From contig QXVZ01015390.1 of assembly GCA_008931825.1 (NCBI GenBank), forward strand, positions 1-21,486: a stretch of 21,486 nucleotides of DNA, read 5' to 3'. Shown in pieces: positions 1-8,046 of the stretch. The stretch is from Phallusia fumigata (taxonomy: Eukaryota; Chordata; Ascidiacea; Phlebobranchia; Ascidiidae). Both the position numbers and the translations under genes were made by a program. The notes under the pieces were generated by a model. That model was not told the origin of the DNA and searched no databases. It was given only the letters and a program-made list of their open reading frames with translations. How positions within the stretch are numbered: position 1 is the stretch's first letter; each line of letters opens with the position of its first letter.

Positions 1-239
1 TATCCGTATCTTGTGTGCTATAGTTAAGCTTTTCAAGATAGGTGTAGTATTTCTTCTTAAGTTAAAACAAACCTTCTAATATTACTTGATACCACTTCTT
101 GTATAGTAGGGGAGGAATGTAAAGATCCAAATTACGCAAAGGGGAATGCACAACAGGGTTGGGTACCACTGACGTATTTGTTTTCTGACGTTTCAAAACG
201 GGGAACCGAACCATACCTCGAGTACAATTATAAACGCAC

Positions 240-353
240 CTTCAACACATACAGGAGGGCAGAAAATCACGTTGGAAGGAATGCAAGTTTCCGGACAGAG
301 CGTGCCACACTCCAAGTATATAGACTGAGGCTTGTGCGCGCATTCCTCGGGAT
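240..353 (-). CDS. TIL module 4, first exon (last exon in window)
   Basis: 114 nt, phase 1 in and out; acceptor TTTGCACACAG, donor GAAG|GTGCGT. It reads PEEC, then [15 protein letters not shown] and F-C-P-P-V-C, in the same register as the other TIL first exons. Its partner exon would carry a C-x-C start in phase 1; nothing of that kind is seen in 1-239, so the gene continues beyond the window. Confidence 0.82.
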
Positions 354-3300
354 CTGTGTGCAAAATGGAAAACGTTTTTTTGCGTGTGAACAAAACAACG
401 AAATCGAAGGGGTAACACGAAAAGTTGGATAATTGTAGTTTTTGGTTGCTTGGAAGGCAAAATGTTAAGGGCGCAGCCCACACCAAAATACAAAAATTTG
501 ACTGTGATTAACACAGTAGTGCAACTTACATGGAATACACTCGTTTCCCAGACACGTGCCAATCAATGGTTCGCACGGAAACCCTGCTGAACAGTTAAGC
601 CCAGTGGGAAGGCACACACAAATGTGTGTGCAGAAGGATTTTATTTGGCCAAGCTGCAAATAAAAACTGCGATTGTTAATCGAGATTATCATCTTGCTGC
701 ACCACTTAAAAACTTCGGCCCCTATCAGATTGTGTTACGCGAGGTGTGCCCAACCCTACGTTTAACACAAACAAAGTGTTTTACAAAAACTAAAAGATTC
801 ATCTGCACATGAAATACCTTTGTTTATTTAACCAAGCAAATAATTAACAATTGACCAAAACTTTTTTCGCAAACGTTTGCGTCTAAGTTTTTGCAAGAGA
901 GGACAGTTTCAAATGCGCTGCGTGCCGCGTTTTGTCACCCTTCTGTCAGTCCGTCCGTTTTCTAAAGCAATTACAAAAACCGCTTGGTATAGTTAAATCA
1001 GTTCGGCATAACAAGCGGTCGATTCACATTCCGATTGTGTTCGAACAATAAACGGACATGTTTAATCCGGCATTCAAAGACCTTTTGTTTGCGGAACCGA
1101 ACAATCGATTGTCTGTTGTTATTTTCAATACCCGGAAACGCTGATTGACAAATGCATCCCTAAAAAGCATTAACGTGTTATCGGTGTTGCGCGTTTTCTG
1201 TGCCCTTAACCACCTGGTAATAAATGTCTTCGGCTTCGTCGTAACATCCACATGCAGTCGGTGCAATGCATTGGTTGATTTCTTCTGCCAGTACCAAACC
1301 GGGAAAACACTGGCAACCTGCGGTAACATTGGTCAGTCACAAACGAAACAGGTTTGGTTCGCAAAAAAAAAACGATTTGGTTCTGATGACCCACGGTTCA
1401 CAATCACGAGGGAATTTTTGGGAAAAACTTTTCATTCAAACAGCTTTGGTATTTGTGGTTTCCAAGTACAATTTTTGCATTAGGTTTGAAATACGTTTTG
1501 ATTAAAATAAATGAGGACGTTCAAAGTTTCGCGATTGTTCCCCAAAACAAACCACATTTTTTGTGTGTGTTAGCTAGCCATACATTTAGGGTGGAAGGAC
1601 CTCTTTGATATGTTTTGCTCCCGGCAAAGGCGAAGATCAATAAAGAGAAAAAGGGTAAAAGGAAGAAAAAGCTGCTCGGAGAAAAACGAGCAAGCGGTAG
1701 GGGAACCCCCTTTCGTAGCAATATTGACGTAAATTGAAGTTTTTTTATCGGAAATACTACTATTACAACTTANTTAGCTAGCTATACATTTAGGGTGAAA
1801 GGACCTCTTCGATATGTTTTGCTACCGGCCAAGGCGAAGATCAATAAAGAGAAAAAGGGTAAAAGGAATAATAAGCCGCTCGGAGAAAAACGGAGAAGCG
1901 GTTGGGGAGCCCCCGTTGGTTTCAACAAAGACTCGTAGCAATATTGCCGTAAATTGAAGTATTTTTTATCGGAAATACTACTATTACAACTTAACATAAG
2001 TTTTACAACATTTCCTTCATATCAGTCCAAAATAAACATTGGGCTAAAATCGCAACGACAGACACCTGAAACTTAGCAAAAGTGCAATTAACACACCTCC
2101 GGTACAAAGGTCATTGCAGCCTGGGCCAGTCGGGTTTGGATTTGAGCAGGTTGGTAAGCATGGATCCACACAGTTTGAATAAAAGGCCCCAATTATCCCG
2201 TCGCAGTAGCCATCATCTGAACGGAAGCAGAACAAAGTGATTGAAGAATCCGAATTACAAAAATCTTTGACAAATCTTGAGATTTTGTTTTGCGTGGAAG
2301 ATTTTTGTTTATACAACTAAAATCTTATTGGTTGGACCAAAATACTGTCTCTACCCGCAAAAAAAGTGGGTGTAACTCCCTCAGTCACCCCCTATCCGCA
2401 AAAAAAAGTTAACACCGTTTTCTAATTTATATTTATGTAAACTTTACCGATACCAGCACGTAGCAAAGCAAATACTTGGAATGCATTGACCGCCGGTGCA
2501 GGTAGCAATTGAAGAGTCGCAGTTTGTGTCGGTGCAGGTTTGCTGCCCATGGCAATTGCAGACGGACGAACAATCGTGGTTGTAGTACATTAGACCATCC
2601 TGGTAAAAAACTACGTTTAAAAAATAGGCAAAACCGTTTGTACGACCAGGAAAATTTTCCCAGGTCCCCTTTGAAGGAAATTTTTCACTTTGTTAGCATG
2701 TGAATAAAACATATTTGTTCGCCCGATCAAGGCTCTTTGAATATTTAAAAAACCCACAAAACTATTATTATTCAGTACAAAGTTTAATATTTAGAACATT
2801 AAAGGCACCACAATGAAAAAGAGAAATTGAAATTGGCTTAGTAAAACCCTGAATCTAGCTCCTTTGGACAAATGACAGGGAAACGCAGAAATCACGAGTA
2901 GTCAATATATCGTCGGTTTGGTTAGTACCTGGTATTCACGAACTGTGCAGGAAACGCAAAGTTCCAATTTGGTACAAACGGTAAAAATGCCCAGGTCTTC
3001 CAGCACATCACCTTCCAGACACTCACACCCTAATAACACGTTTTCAGTTACCCTCTTTACTTGAGTTTTTAAGTTGGATTTCGCGAGTGCAATATTTTTG
3101 CAGCTATGGCAATTTTTGAAACATGGTTTGTTTTTGACACCAAACTATTACACTGAACTGGAGACCTTTGGGTACTTTCCAGCTAGCCGGGGCCAGATTA
3201 ACTCCGTTGGATGCCCTAAGCACTTAAGGCTTTGGTGAATATACTTCTGGCAATGAACATCTAAAGTGTGTTATTAGTGTTGGAATGTTTAAAACAAATC

Positions 3301-6300
3301 CGTGTTTAGTTGAAAGCTCAAAAAAAAGAAACTTTTCACGGTGCCAATATATACCCCTTAAAACAAGCATGGCACACTTCAGAACAAAACATTGAATTTT
3401 TGAACCTGTACAGCTTTTTACCATTACCAAACATCATGTTTAGGTTACATTCCGCTTTCCAACCTTAAGTTACCTGGTTGACATTCTGTTGGTGTAGGGC
3501 AGGGATCTGGATAGGGGTCAAGACATGTGGCGGGACACGGTGATGCACACTCAGTCTCAAATCCCCCAAAAATATCCAAGAAGCAGCCTGTCCCTTATAG
3601 TCCATTGGTAATGTTAGGTACATTAATATTTTAATTTGAGAGTTTAAATGACAATTTGGGCGTGAATTACAAAGTTATTACAGCCTCCCCGTTAATTACC
3701 AAACACCATAAGGCAGCTAGGAGCTAGGAAAAGTGTTTTTGCTTCTATAAGATTTCTAAAAACTTAAGAATCTTGTAAAATATTTACCATTTACACAAAA
3801 ATTACTGACGCAGAGTAGTGTTTGTACTTACTAGGCACACAAGTACTGTCGATGCACAATTCATTGGGATTGCATGGATCAAAAAAGCAAAATGCCTCTC
3901 CTTCACTAGAACAACTGCATAGCTGTTCACAATCATCAGCTCGAAAAATTGAACCCTACATGGGTAATTTTAGTGATAACTTGACAGTGGAAAGTCGTGA
4001 AGTGTATGTGTTGCTGCTTATTGCACAAGTACATTGCACAACTAATATACAAAACAAAATTTAAAGATTCTTACTGGGGTGCATGTGCATGCTTCCTTTG
4101 GGATACATGTGGTGGAGATTGGGCTCAAAACTAAATCACCAGTGCATTGACAAGCTGTGAAAATCAAGGATAGTAAACTAAATACATGGGCGGTAATGTG
4201 CATAATTTATATTTCAACAAATAAATATAAAAATAAAATATATTCAACAGAATTCAAAAGTAGGCAGTACAGTCAAAACACTGTTGAGGTGCAATAGTTG
4301 CCTTACTGCAATTAACAATGCAATCACGGACTTCTCATTAAACATTGCAAAGAAGCGGTAAAAATTCATACATGATTTAAAAGCTTTCTTACATTAATGG
4401 ACAAGCATACTTCCAAAACAAAATCTAATTAGGTCAAATGAAATCAGACTGGATGTCCTGTCTTGATTCTTTATGTAAACTGCCTGGTAACTAATAAAAC
4501 AACAATTTCACTGTGTGAATCAGTAAAAAGCAACAGTTACCTGCTATACAAGGTCCACACTCCCCAGGTTCCGGATCTTCACAAGTTGCAGAACAAGCAT
4601 TACCACAGCGCTTAAGAATCATGTTTGGAGGACAAAAGACCTCTGCAAACACCACATTAAAACTTACAGGAAAGTATGTGAGGTTTAGATGTTTCACCTA
4701 ACTCTAAACTTGGGGAGGTGCTGAAATTTTAGCATTGACATTTGGTTTAAATCAGTGTCTTAAATTTTAGGGGTACTGAAGATGAATTTTATAAAGTCAG
4801 TTTTGCACTTAATGCCTGGCAAATCAATGAACAAAACTAAAACTTTTTGTTAAGTTTGTCAGATATCTGCTTTGCAGTGGGCAACTCTCATGTCCTACCT
4901 TCCCAGGCGCTTGTTGGGTCATCACAGGGGTTCCCACCAACCACAGAACAGTGTGTGTGTAAGTCCATCAGGGTCAAATCAAGGGCATTCTGGCTCCCTC
5001 CCAAAGCACAATAATCCTTCTGGCAAGTCTACAAGAGTCATGAACATGTCAGTATAATTGTAGCTACTATACAACACTTGCTTAAAAATGACATGTTTTA
5101 TTTGAATTTTTTCTTGAACTTTTTCACAGTTTAATAAATATTTATGTGACCAAAAATGTTTTAACAACAACTGACATGCTAAATTTAACACTCTGGCAGA
5201 TACAATTAACTGAAACTTACAGTTAAAAAAGTAGTTAAACTGGGACAACCAACAAAGCATGTGGCTGTAATCATATTGAAACACATAAAGTAGGCATGGT
5301 CTATATTTTGTCCCTCACAAACCGGCATGGGCTCAGGCTTCTCACATCTGTAAATACAAATAGGGCAATTCAAAAGAAAATAACTAAAATTTTAAGGATA
5401 TATATGTATATATATGTGTATATGTACAATGCATAATTATCCATGAAATTTACTAAGCTCACATGACCTTTACCAAGGTACCAGTTGAAGAGCGTAGCCA
5501 GCCCAAAATTTTGAGGGGGGGCAAGTAACCAAACTTAATGTACAACTTTTTTCCAGGAGAAGCCTACTTCAATGTACAGTTTCAAAATTTGGGAGGGGCC
5601 ATGGCTCCTATCACCCCCCCTGGCTACGCCCCTGAAACAGTTTTAATTTAAACTAATAAAACAATAATTTTAGACTTATTAAAACAAGTATCATACAACC
5701 TACCCAGCTTCAACAGCATGACTATGAGCAAAGTCAATGGCGTTACCAAATGGATTTAGATCATCAGTTGCATCATTATTGTAGTTGCCACAAAGACCTG
5801 AAAATAAGCAATCAAACGAAGTGTAACAGAGTCAACAAACAATTAGATATTGGTATTAGCACTTTATTCTTAATGTTTACTTTGAATAGTCCACTTGTAC
5901 AGTTTGGCAGTATTTGACCTCAGGGGCTGTTTTTATCAAGTTATAACCTACTCATACCTTAAACAGGTTGGATCATCCAACTACATGTAAATGTAACATT
6001 TCATGTATAGTTTTCTCAAATTAATGTTTCATCATTTCACAATAGTGTGGTAACAAAGTTTTTGAAAAGGGTACAATTGACTCTGCTTTTTTGTAATGAT
6101 TAGCTTACGCTGTAACACCAAACATAGTTATGCAAACTAGCACTCAAACTACAAAACACTAAACAATATTTATAGGTGGCTTGGCACCTTTTGAATAAAT
6201 GAGTCAATCATGTACATATTTGGTCCGGCAGCAAAAGTGTTAAGTAAGCACTACTTTACCTTCCACATGCCGCTGATAATCGACAGGAATGCTCACTCGA

Positions 6301-8046
6301 AGGTAGTGATTGCCATCAAAATATATTACTAACCCAAATGCAGAAGAAAATTGCAAAACCATTCCATTGTCATGAATATGGTAGCCATAGAATGGATCCT
6401 CGTAGTCAGTACCGAGATCAATCATTTCACCGTTTACCTAAAAATAAAAAAGAGAATATGCACAGGGTTAGATGTGATGTTATTGTAACTAACAGAGTGC
6501 TAAATTTGCAAGGTGACCTTGTGGTAGAGCTAACTGTGCAAAGAGTTTTCAATTACTTACCTGAATGTTTATCAACTGCAAAATGTTTGTGTACCAGTCA
6601 AATGTTTGAAAAAACAGTTTTTGTTAATGATTAAGTAAATATACAGTATTTACAGTATCCTACAGTGTTTTTTACCTCTACATTGTGACTATGGTCCAGT
6701 GTGATAAGTTGGCCTGAAAATCTAACATGCACTTTCCTAACATATGAAATATCAGTATTTCCAAGTCGATGGTCATTTTGAGTCTGTAAAGAAAAAAATA
6801 TATCAGTATTACAAAGTATATTGGTTAAGTTGCAAAGACTGTTTTACAGATTACAACTAGAATTAAAAGAACATTTTTTGAAAAATTCACTTACCCACAC
6901 AGCAAATGGGTGTACATAGGCATAAGATTCAGTCCCAATAGTTGACAAAAAATTGTATGTACAACTTCCTTGAAACTCATATAGAAGGCCATCCAGTGTT
7001 TCATAATGTGGGTCCCCCCAGGCAGTACAAGATAACTGTGGTCCCAATGGTCTTTGATCTGCAAAGTAATCCCCTAGCATTATTTCTGTTGCACACATTA
7101 GGGCCAATACCGAAAAGGTTTTGTAGTGCAGAAATGTTTGCCCAAAACAAAACAACAATTAATTTTATCACAGTTAATTTACATGACAATTTGGACATGG
7201 ACCATTAACAATATTTTCATGTCACATGTACAGAAATTCAGTGTATGTTCCACATATTTGCTTGTTTATATACATCTGATTTGCATTAGGGATTTACAAA
7301 AAAGTTTTACCAGTAACACATACCCAACAAAGCTTGGCATTAAAACAAAATCAACCAAAAACTAGAGAGTTGGTGTTCTCCATATTTTTATTCCACATAC
7401 ACTACCACCTCAAAATGATGTTCTCCACATATACCATTTTCTTTATTACATTGGTTATATTTTCAATACCCACATTACATTGGGTCCCTAATTCCCTTGG
7501 CATTTTATAACATGATTGTTTCTGCTAGCATAAACATATGGGTCCCCACACACATGCAATTTCTGAATAGAAGTGATGTTTTTAGAACGTGATCGGTTTA
7601 AAAATCAGTTTTACAAATTTGAAAGTAAAGATTTACATTCATAATTTACCTAAATCATTTTCTACATCATGTCAATTTTAATCTCAATGTCAAAAGCATA
7701 AACTAAACCCCACAGCTACACTGACCAATAGTTTGACCTGCAGTGACCNATTCAGCGTTGCATCCTCCACAGTAATTCGCTCTACACGTTGCGTCTGGGT
7801 AGAGTTTGCATGTTTTCACATTGCAGGGGTCCTCAAAGCATTGTACCACAGGAACGCCAGGCGGGCATGCTAAAAAGGTAAAGCAACAACGTTTTTTTGA
7901 GAGCAAAACCTCCAAATTGGCTAAAAAAGGGATGCTTGCCCTCTTTGCAGACAAAACGTTTGCTATTTTTGGTACTTACGCTGACTGAGCGCTCCGTGAA
8001 AAAGAAGATGACTAATAAGGACATGGACAAGGAGTACAGGTTTCAT
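240..8046 (-). CDS. Secreted NYCGGC/VWD/C8/TIL-E multidomain protein gene (3' end off window)
   Basis: A leftward gene assembled from 18 exons. Exon boundaries (high to low) are 8046-7980, 7869-7738 (or 7726), 7058-6895, 6783-6676, 6437-6260, 5797-5704, 5347-5221, 5028-4899, 4642-4541, 4154-4075, 3955-3832, 3593-3474, 3029-2929, 2599-2476, 2216-2097, 1317-1214, 653-530 and 353-240. All introns are GT..AG and all junction phases agree, giving about 704 residues with no internal stop (one codon contains an N). Order of parts: signal peptide, NYCGGC cysteine module, VWD, C8, TIL, E, TIL, E, TIL, E, first half of another TIL. Proteins with VWD-C8-TIL-E units (zonadhesin, IgGFc-binding protein, SCO-spondin, mucins, von Willebrand factor) are secreted and often form disulphide-linked matrices, so an extracellular matrix or mucus role is inferred. 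The stop codon, 3' UTR and any further modules lie left of position 240. The family is clear; the orthologue is not. Confidence 0.85.
530..653 (-). CDS. E/TILa-like module 3 (124-nt exon)
   Basis: 124 nt, phase 0 in, phase 1 out at a strong donor CAT|GTAAGTTG. It reads [20 protein letters not shown], then cysteines ending C-L-G-N-E-C-I-P. The acceptor TTTTTATTTGCAG is strong. It is the third exon of this length and phase class. Confidence 0.83.
1214..1317 (-). CDS. TIL module 3, second exon
   Basis: 104 nt, phase 1 in, phase 0 out (CCAG|GTGGTT). It reads [20 protein letters not shown] then A-C-G-C, the C-terminal half of a TIL domain. The acceptor is GTTACCGCAG. It matches the 3029-2929 exon in position, phase and length. 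Confidence 0.83.
1570..1993. repeat. Tandem duplication of a ~203/220-bp unit
   Basis: Unit A (1570-1772) and unit B (1774-1993) are highly similar from TTAGCTAGC through to ACTATTACAACTTA. B has a short extra segment (about 17 bp around 1917-1933) and scattered substitutions. A single N at 1773 sits exactly at the junction. The units contain a GA-rich stretch and a short hairpin GGGG-A-CCCC. They lie in the intron between the two exons of TIL module 3. No coding role is seen. Confidence 0.85.
2097..2216 (-). CDS. TIL module 3, first exon
   Basis: 120 nt, phase 1 in and out; acceptor GTTCAG, donor GGAG|GTGTGT. It reads [20 protein letters not shown] then PTC, P-G-C and L-C, in the same register as the 3593-3474 exon. 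A non-coding tandem duplication (1570-1993) lies in the intron that follows. Confidence 0.83.
2476..2599 (-). CDS. E/TILa-like module 2 (124-nt exon)
   Basis: 124 nt, phase 0 in, phase 1 out (CCAA|GTATTT). It starts [18 protein letters not shown] and carries eight cysteines, ending C-T-G-G-Q-C-I-P. The acceptor is TTTTTTACCAG. The cysteine register matches the 3955-3832 and 653-530 exons. Confidence 0.82.
2929..3029 (-). CDS. TIL module 2, second exon
   Basis: 101 nt, phase 1 in, phase 0 out (CAG|GTACTA). It reads [13 protein letters not shown] then [10 protein letters not shown], the end of a TIL domain (C-x-C-L-x-G-x-V-L-x-D...C...C-x-x-C). The acceptor TGTTATTAG is acceptable. Confidence 0.82.
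3474..3593 (-). CDS. TIL module 2, first exon
   Basis: 120 nt, phase 1 in and out. The core is [20 protein letters not shown] with further cysteines at P-C-P and E-C. The acceptor TATAAG (just above 3593) has a poor pyrimidine tract. I chose it because it gives the same exon length and cysteine register as the 2216-2097 exon and keeps phase. An AG at 3575-3574 would remove 19 nt and break the phase. Confidence 0.75.
3832..3955 (-). CDS. E/TILa-like module 1 (124-nt exon)
   Basis: 124 nt, phase 0 in, phase 1 out at CTA|GTAAGTAC. It starts [15 protein letters not shown], matching the G-x-x-F/W...C-x-x-x-C-x-C opening of the E/TILa modules that follow TIL in zonadhesin-like proteins, and ends C-x5-C-x3 before the splice. 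The exon has the same length and phases as modules 2 and 3. The assignment to TILa is by pattern, and the module is shorter than vertebrate ones. Confidence 0.8.
4075..4154 (-). CDS. TIL module 1, second exon
   Basis: 80 nt, phase 1 in, phase 0 out (CCA|GTAAGA). It reads [18 protein letters not shown] and then CTC, the C-x-C-x-x-G-x-V-L-S/D...C-I-P...C-x-C end of a TIL domain. It is shorter than its counterparts in modules 2 and 3 (101 and 104 nt), which carry extra residues after the last cysteine pair. Confidence 0.87.
4541..4642 (-). CDS. TIL module 1, first exon
   Basis: 102 nt, phase 1 in and out. It reads [20 protein letters not shown], a textbook trypsin-inhibitor-like (TIL) opening (C-P-x-N-M/x-x-x-x-C-x-x-x-C-x-x-T-C), then [12 protein letters not shown]. 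The acceptor GTTTGCAG and donor CAG|GTAACT are both good. Confidence 0.88.
4899..5028 (-). CDS. C8 domain, second half
   Basis: 130 nt, phase 0 in, phase 1 out at GAAG|GTAGGA. It starts TCQKDYC, the typical C-x-x-D-x-C of C8, then a cysteine ([10 protein letters not shown]) and a final N-P-C-D-D-P before SAWE. The acceptor is ACTCTTGTAG. The C-terminal CxxxG..W pattern marks the end of C8 before the TIL module. Confidence 0.85.
5221..5347 (-). CDS. C8 domain, first half
   Basis: 127 nt, phase 2 in, phase 0 out at a strong donor GTAAGTTTC. It reads C-E-K-P, then [18 protein letters not shown] and [12 protein letters not shown]. The spacing of its cysteines (C-x9-C-x10-C-x7-C-x3-C) and the trailing F-L fit a C8 domain that directly follows VWD in this protein family. 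The acceptor is TATTTACAG. The other reading frames through here are shadows. Confidence 0.85.
5390..5430. repeat. Short AT/GT microsatellite
   Basis: Interrupted TATATATG/TATATGTG repeats within the same intron as the MITE. Low complexity, nothing coding. Confidence 0.6.
5487..5634. mobile_element. Small hAT-like MITE in an intron
   Basis: About 148 bp lie between inverted ends that share GCGTAGCCAG (left 5493-5502; the right copy 5620-5629 reads inverted). The full right end reads CAGGGGCGTAGCCAGG on the minus strand, fitting the YARNG start of hAT ends. The flanks TACCAGTT (5479-5486) and AAACAGTT (5635-5642) agree at 6 of 8 positions, as expected of a decayed 8-bp target duplication. G- and C-runs sit inside each end. 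No coding capacity. It lies in the intron between the last VWD exon and the first C8 exon. Confidence 0.6.
5704..5797 (-). CDS. VWD domain exon 4 (GLCGNYN motif)
   Basis: Together with the phase-1 base of the preceding exon it reads [14 protein letters not shown], the diagnostic VWD motif with its CGxC-like cysteine and the acidic D-x-x-DD cluster. 94 nt, phase 1 in, phase 2 out at TGG|GTAGGT. The acceptor is TTATTTTCAG. The CGLC form (two cysteines, CxxC) found in multimerising VWF/mucin domains is present only in part here: the residue before GLCG is glutamate, so the first Cys of the pair is missing. Confidence 0.9.
6260..6437 (-). CDS. VWD domain exon 3
   Basis: It begins VNGEMIDLG directly after HNVE of the previous exon, the typical VWD V-x-VNG-x-x-V/I strand, and runs through [18 protein letters not shown]. 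178 nt: phase 0 in, phase 1 out at GAAG|GTAAAG. The acceptor is TTATTTTTAG. Confidence 0.9.
6676..6783 (-). CDS. VWD domain exon 2
   Basis: Exactly 36 codons, phase 0 at both ends, with acceptor TTTCTTTACAG and donor GAG|GTAAAA. It continues the VWD beta-strands (residues such as [17 protein letters not shown] and [11 protein letters not shown]). This gives the usual N-x-R-x-GNTDVSYV-like segment and the V-x-V strand that leads into the next exon. Confidence 0.88.
6895..7058 (-). CDS. VWD domain exon 1 ([10 protein letters not shown])
   Basis: It encodes the classic VWD opening [15 protein letters not shown] followed by [14 protein letters not shown], with the cysteines and the GDPHY-x-T-x-DG motif at the expected spacing. 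The acceptor TTACTTTGCAG lies just above 7058. Entry is in phase 1 and exit in phase 0 at a GTAAGTG donor after PFAVW. The frame stays open above the acceptor to about 7158, but it has only internal ATGs and no good signal peptide there, so an independent start is less likely than splicing from exon 2. Confidence 0.9.
7441..7448 (-). terminator. Poly(A)-signal-like TAATAAAG
   Basis: AATAAA on the minus strand about 255 bases beyond the TAG at 7703. A second AATAAA lies near 7392-7387. Either could serve the short two-exon transcript. In an AT-rich intron such hexamers also occur by chance. Confidence 0.3.
7703..8046 (-). CDS. Alternative product: 77-residue secreted cysteine-rich peptide
   Basis: If exon 2 (7869-7703) is used unspliced at its 3' end, the frame ends in GQCSCGV and a TAG at 7705-7703. 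Exons 1 and 2 then give 77 residues: a 22-residue signal peptide and a 55-residue chain with nine cysteines. A TAATAAAG poly(A)-like signal lies about 255 bases downstream (7448-7441). This could be a separate small gene just upstream of the VWD gene, or an alternative terminal exon of it. The absence of any other signal-peptide exon before the VWD exon favours the shared-promoter view. The TNG codon at 7750-7748 leaves a small chance that the reading frame ends earlier. Confidence 0.45.
7738..7869 (-). CDS. Exon 2: cysteine-rich NYCGGC module
   Basis: The acceptor is TTTTTAG at 7871-7870. Phase-1 joining to exon 1 completes a proline codon, and the mature chain begins CPPGVP. The pattern is C-P-P-G, C-F-E-D-P-C, C-x4-YP-x-A-x-C, then NYCGGCNAE, a compact cysteine motif that I recognise from other invertebrate secreted proteins but cannot name. 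An ambiguous base at 7749 makes one codon TNG (Leu, Ser, Trp or stop). Two donors keep phase 1 for the VWD exon: CAG|GTCAAA (exon ends 7738) and TTG|GTCAGT (exon ends 7726); neither is strong. Without splicing the frame stops at 7703. The domain is well supported, the 3' boundary is not. Confidence 0.6.
7980..8046 (-). CDS. Exon 1: start codon and signal peptide
   Basis: The ATG at 8046-8044 opens 22 codons starting [10 protein letters not shown], with a lysine at residue 2, a hydrophobic core to about residue 19 and a small-residue end (GALSQ) suited to signal peptidase. One further base precedes a strong donor (GTAAGTACC, 7979 downwards), so the exon ends in phase 1, which exon 2 needs. The 110-bp intron to exon 2 is typical of this gene. 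Seven bases above the ATG is an AG preceded by a T-rich tract, which could be a cis- or trans-splice acceptor. No TATA box is obvious. The signal peptide makes this the likely true start of the large gene. Confidence 0.75.

Noticed and set aside
4979..5284. 101-codon minus-strand frame crossing two C8 exons
   Set aside because: It is a different frame from the C8 coding frame and reads through an intron; a shadow of the real exons.
7059..7158. Upstream extension of the VWD exon as an independent start with its own signal peptide
   Set aside because: The frame opens at TTG, the in-frame ATGs give [11 protein letters not shown] without a good signal sequence, and a TTTGCAG acceptor separates it from the VWD domain.
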